Assembly (NCBI GenBank): GCA_964017155.1
Contig: OZ024865.1
Span: forward strand, 20,277,402 to 20,341,401
Origin: Oasisia sp. SBJ-2009
Taxonomy: Eukaryota > Annelida > Polychaeta > Sabellida > Siboglinidae
Direction: 5' to 3'
Length of the DNA: 64,000 bases
Shown: positions 59,632 through 64,000 of the stretch, one piece after another
Layout of the letters: the number at the start of each line of letters is the position of its first letter
Numbering within the stretch: the first letter of the stretch is position 1
Notes under the pieces: model-generated
Databases searched by the model: none
What the model was told of the DNA's origin: nothing
Seen by the model: the letters and a program-made list of their open reading frames with translations, nothing else
Position numbers and translations under genes: made by a program

Positions 59632-60300
59632 GGCTTTGTGGCATACATTGTGTTTCAGCAGTGGCATACACACAATGTATGCCACAAAGCCAATGCTAAA
59701 ACACAATGTATGCCACAAAGCCAATGCTGAAACACAATCTATGGCACAATGCCAATGCTAAAACACAATGTATGCCACAAAGCCAATGCTGAAACACAAT
59801 CTATGGCACAATGCCAATGCTAAAACACAATGTATGCCACAAAGTCAATGTTGAAACACAATCTATGCCACAATGCCAATGTTAAAACACAATGTATGCC
59901 ACAAAGTCAATGTTGAAACACAATATATGCCACAATGCCAATGCTAAAACACAATGTATGCCACAAAGTCAATGTTGAAACACAATCTATGGCACAATGC
60001 CAATGCTAAAACACAATGTATGCCACAAAGTCAATGTTGAAACACAATCTATGCCACAATGCCAATGCTAAAACACAGTGTATGCCACAAAGTCAATGTT
60101 GAAACACAATCTATGGCACAATGCCAATGCTAAAACACAGTGTATGCCACAAAGTCAATGTTGAAACACAATCTATGCCACAATCCCAATGCTAAAACAC
60201 AATGTATGCCACAAAGTCAATGCTGAAACACAATCTATGCCACAATGCCAATGCAGAAACACAATATATACCACAAAGCCAATGCTGAAACACAATAGCC
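59632..60300. repeat. 31-bp tandem array organised as 62-bp dimers
   Basis: Monomers begin ACACAATGTATGCCACAAAG or ACACAATCTATGGCACAATG and alternate, giving a 62-bp dimeric unit over about 630 bp. The left edge holds one inverted monomer: 59632-59653 is the exact reverse complement of 59670-59691. Confidence 0.95.
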
Positions 60301-63300
60301 AACAGTTCCCTAAAATTCCCCTTGTAAGAAACCATTCTTCCCATTTCTGCGATACATCTCTTCCACCCCTGATCTACCTTTAGAAGATATCTGATACAAA
60401 CACTAACTATCCCGCTGATGTTGAATAATTAGGTTCACATTAATAAATCATTACTGACTCCACTCTCAGGGCATTCCCTGCATATCTCACCCATCAGTGG
60501 ATCAGTGCCACAAATCACCAACATCTGACATTACCATGCTCATGTACATTTAGACTGACTATGACTGTTTCTGATTTTTTACATAAACATAAATTATTTT
60601 TAATAAACACTGTAAAAGACAGTGTTTATTAAAACTTATTTTAGACAATCAATGTAGACTAGATCTATAGGTAGTCAGTCACGGTGTACACAATACATGC
60701 ATCTCTCGTTTATCTGGTCTTCAATAATCCGGTTGTTTTGCAATCCAGGTGTTGTTAATCCACACATTTCATTTTTCTGACCAAACACTGTGAGAACCAA
60801 AGTGTACAATTAAATAAGACATTACTGTAAAACATTATTTTATAATGAACTACCTGAAATGTATAGCAGTCATGACAGTGATTATTTTTGTACTATCACA
60901 AATTCAGACTTGAGCTGGTGGTACCAGACAGATGGATGGATGCGAGACCAGAGATTGTGCGCAAAGGCCTGATACAGGTCACTGAGACAGTGCCCCCATC
61001 ATGGGCCCCATGTCAGCTACCTTGTACTGTATCAACTGGCACTGTTAGCAGTTGTAAGAGACTCATTTCTGTTTGGCATCCACCCGCATAATCACAATAT
61101 TATGTCTAATTGATTTAGCATGGGAGGTTGACAACTTGGCATGCCGTAAACAATGCCTCGCTCAATCTCTACTGTGTAACTATGCGTGATGAGTGGCAGT
61201 AGGTAAAGGGTTAATCCACTGCAGGTATGAATGTCACAGTGCAGTAGATAAAGGAAGGATTCCAATCCTCCTCGAAACCTGCCCCTGTTTTTCGTCTTGT
61301 GAATTACTTGTAAATACATGTGACTATTATGGCTGTTTGATATCAGTTTTCATTAAATATTGTCCATCTTTATGATAAACCTTTGATCATTGTAATGATT
61401 TTATTCTTTGTTTGTTAAGTGAATAACATTTAAAAAAAACAGTCGTACCGAAATTGATGGATTGCACGACATGACTTGAATACTGCTTTGGAAGAATGTT
61501 AGACAAACCTGATGGTAAAATATACAGTATGTTCACAGTTGTTATTATCGTAAACCTGTGTGAATGAGATGAATTTGTTGGCATGACAGGGCCACTTTCT
61601 GGACAGTTTCCACTTCGTTGAAAGGCACAGTTGCAGAATTCAACAAAATCATAAAAAATGTGTAAGACATTGCATATGGTTGGGTGCTACATTGGTTGTT
61701 ACCATGTGTCATGGGTGAAATAAATCTGTATAGTGGCACCACCTGCTGAGTGGGACATGAGTTAACACATACTGATGCTGTTGTGGATATCTAAACAGTG
61801 GGGAATGGAGGGTGATGTGATGTGAAACTATTGGTCAGTGGCTGGGGTTTTGAAGTTATGTTAAATCACTCCAAATCTGAAGTCTTGTGACACCCCATGT
61901 GTTGACATAGGGGTGGTGTTTGACCTGAAGTGAAATACTGTGTGGTTTTTGACTGTCAGCTGTTGAGTCGACCCCTAAGTGCTGCCATCTGTGAAAACAG
62001 CAGACTGCTGTTGTCACTTGTCATGGCACATAAGGTGAACTCAATGAGTAGTTATTACAGCACTGTGTCTTATGTACTGTGATGGTTATGAACCAACAAA
62101 CATCACACAAGCTACAGACATCACAGTCTCACTCCACAGTTGAGCTTCGCAGTTAGATTTATTCTCTGTCCAGTTGTCTTTCAAAATACACCACTAGCAG
62201 ACAGACCGAGACCTGCACACAAAACAAGACACAGCTGTTACAATGTAGACAGTTGTCACAGCGCTGGTTTCTTCCCAGCGGCAGGAATTTGGCCTGACTG
62301 ACTTCACTGTACCCAGAATCACGAATGTGATCTAGTCGGATCGCTGTTGTGATCGTAGTTGAGTTGTGCAGTGATCGGAATCTCAATTGTTCTGTGGGAT
62401 AAAAAATAAATGTTGGTAGATCATGATTACAATTGATTGTAGTTGCAACCTGCATCTGTTGTTGAGCATTGTATAGCATACTATGATGTGATGCCTCTTT
62501 TGAATCTTGATCGTGATCATAACAATTTGACAGCACTAAATGTAACTTGATTGAGATCAAGGGATTATTTCGACCTTCAGCGCAAAGTAATAACCCCTTC
62601 AATTACATTTGCTTTAAGTAAAGGTTATGTTATCACCAACGTGTTTTGGTTTTGATGACTCTGTCAATAGATAATTAGTCTTATTGTATTCGTATCCTTG
62701 AGCAATGCATTATGGTTATCACTGTGGATAAAGACATTGGACACCGACTGGATAAAGATGTCAGTAAGACAGTGGCAGTTTGATAGACCTGAATACTCCC
62801 TCCACCAATAACTACAGTCTTCACTGAGACCATGGGCGTTACTGAAGGGTTTAATAACATAGGGGTGATGTTGTTTCGGGGACCATTTAGATATTTTATG
62901 GCCTTTGATCATTGAATTTCCGAGTATTACATGCCATTCCGGCAGTATCACTCCAGGGTGAATGTATAGTTTAGGAAGGATTGACAGCTTCCATTGCCTC
63001 TCTAGTACCCCATACATTATACATTGTGATATCATTGTCCACCGTGTCACATGTAATTTGTATTGTGACAGCAGTTTTTACGTTGAAGCCAAATCAGAAC
63101 TTTCCTGTAACTTTATTTCCATGGCATTACAAGGGTTTGCAAACAGTTGATGTTACACATTATTAGTAGATTTTATGCATGATAGTAAATAACATCATAA
63201 ATTAAATACCATGTTGTATATGCAAAACACTTGTGTACTTAAAATGTGATATATGAAATTCATCCTGAGTTCATGGGGCACCCCACGGGGCATTAACCAT

Positions 63301-63560
63301 GGTTAACCACCCACCCCACCCCTTATGGATGTAGAGGGTGGTGGGGCATGTGAACCCTCCCACTGCACCCCACAGAATTGATTCTCCGAATGAATACAGT
63401 TTGTGTGCATTGTGTCTCCTTAGCACACAACACTGTATGCTGCCTGGAGTTGATGGATGGTCCCCAGCGACTGGCTGGCTGGGAGTCCTGTTAGCTTATT
63501 GGTGTGAATAAATCGCCAATCAACCCAACAGTTCACCTGATTTATTTAGTCTAGCTGAAT
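60301..63560 (+). other. Unique intronic DNA, no gene seen
   Basis: No array or transposon is recognised. The 147-codon minus-strand frame at 62159-62602 has no family resemblance or splice context that I can identify. A perfect hairpin lies at 60598-60634, and TTAACCATGGTTAA (about 63293-63306) is a perfect 14-bp palindrome. Confidence 0.45.
60598..60634. other. Perfect 16-bp hairpin
   Basis: TTTTAATAAACACTGT (60598-60613), loop AAAAG, then the exact reverse complement (60619-60634). No flanking duplication is obvious. Confidence 0.7.
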
Positions 63561-63566
63561 GGCCGC

Positions 63567-63613
63567 TACCTGCCGCTACCTGCCGCTACCTGCCGCTACC
63601 TGCCGCTACCTTC
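63567..63613. repeat. 10-bp repeat TGCCGCTACC, about five units
   Basis: CGCTACCTGC repeats perfectly; the following GTAGCAGGTAGC partly complements it. Confidence 0.93.
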
Positions 63614-64000
63614 TGTAGCAGGTAGCTTGGTTAAACACATATTCCCCGACTTACTTACTAGTATGGCATTGGCGGCAACAATTACTATCTACATTTTAAG
63701 ACCAGTCCTTGATTTTCACTTCAGTCAGGTCACACTTATTCTGCGAAGAAAATTGAATCTGTCGAATACCAACAAAGATGATGTTCATTTGTTCAAATGT
63801 CTCATTTTGTTTTTTTGAAAAAAATCATTGGACAAACTTGTAAATATGTGTACTTGGCCTAGTGAAAAATATAGAAAAATTTGCCCTATCTGTATGTGAT
63901 GGCAATAATGCCATTGACATATTTGTGGGTAATGTTAGTTCTTGAGATGTTTCTCAAGAACTAACCTTTCTTTTAGTTTGTTTGTTTGTTAGAATGACTG
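63614..64000 (+). other. Unique intronic DNA at the right edge
   Basis: AT-rich and non-coding by eye, apart from the hairpin at 63934-63965. Confidence 0.4.
63934..63965. other. Perfect 14-bp hairpin
   Basis: GTTAGTTCTTGAGA, loop TGTT, then the exact reverse complement TCTCAAGAACTAAC. Confidence 0.7.

Noticed and set aside
62159..62602. 147-codon minus-strand frame in unique sequence
   Set aside because: No motif, family resemblance, codon bias or splice signals that I can identify; a chance open frame is plausible in 64 kb.
63285..63310. TTAACCATGGTTAA palindrome as a regulatory site
   Set aside because: A 14-bp palindrome without loop or repeats nearby is not rare enough in 64 kb, and no factor fits it specifically.

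Overview
The window looks like a piece of an invertebrate animal genome, most likely lophotrochozoan (mollusc-like). It holds one recognisable coding segment, a CpG-rich first exon at the extreme left (start codon at 41, donor GTGAGT at 338). Its C-terminal motif EEDIIDGFAFISF is the signature at the end of exon 1 of the AUTS2 / fibrosin-like (FBRSL1, FBRS; fly tay) family of nuclear, Polycomb-linked regulators. I read everything from 338 to 64000 as the first intron of that + strand gene, and I found no second exon. A very long first intron is also characteristic of vertebrate AUTS2. The taxon guess rests on tRNA-derived SINEs with a mollusc/lancelet-style body, on CpG depletion and on abundant minisatellites; it is inference, not proof.

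Layout. 0-0.34 kb: exon 1. 1.7-3.3 kb: TGATACACTCACATGATCAC minisatellite. 3.7-10 kb: three tRNA-derived SINEs and two large minisatellites (41 bp and 22 bp). 10.4-15.7 kb: (GGCA)n, a 420-bp Mutator-like non-autonomous DNA transposon with a 9-bp target duplication, a 21-bp array, an element with tandem CCCGTTATAGCTA terminal repeats, and a purine tract. 16-26 kb: three copies of a MITE-like family, SINEs, a fold-back element and a CpG-rich patch at 19.8 kb. 26-28.4 kb: a perfect hairpin with an ER6-type nuclear-receptor arrangement, then a triple TAATCC cluster beside a CpG-rich patch. 32-40 kb: 34-, 54-, 15-, 25-, 31/33- and 24-bp arrays. 40.25-40.8 kb: an enhancer-like unique block. 44.5 kb: a textbook zero-length-exon (recursive) splice site. 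44.9-52 kb: more minisatellites, G-rich and TG-rich tracts and a CpG-rich patch at 50 kb. 52.9-54.6 kb (47 bp) and 56.9-58.3 kb (46 bp): long satellite-like arrays. 59.2-60.3 kb: a reverse SINE and a 31-bp dimeric array. 60-64 kb: mostly unique intron with two perfect short hairpins.

Almost all long open reading frames here are read-through of tandem repeats lacking stop codons, not genes. The best candidates for something new are the recursive splice site about 44.2 kb into the AUTS2-like intron, the consensus splice donor carried by antisense SINE copies, the unnamed DNA-transposon families, and the CpG-rich or motif-dense islands that may be intronic regulatory elements.
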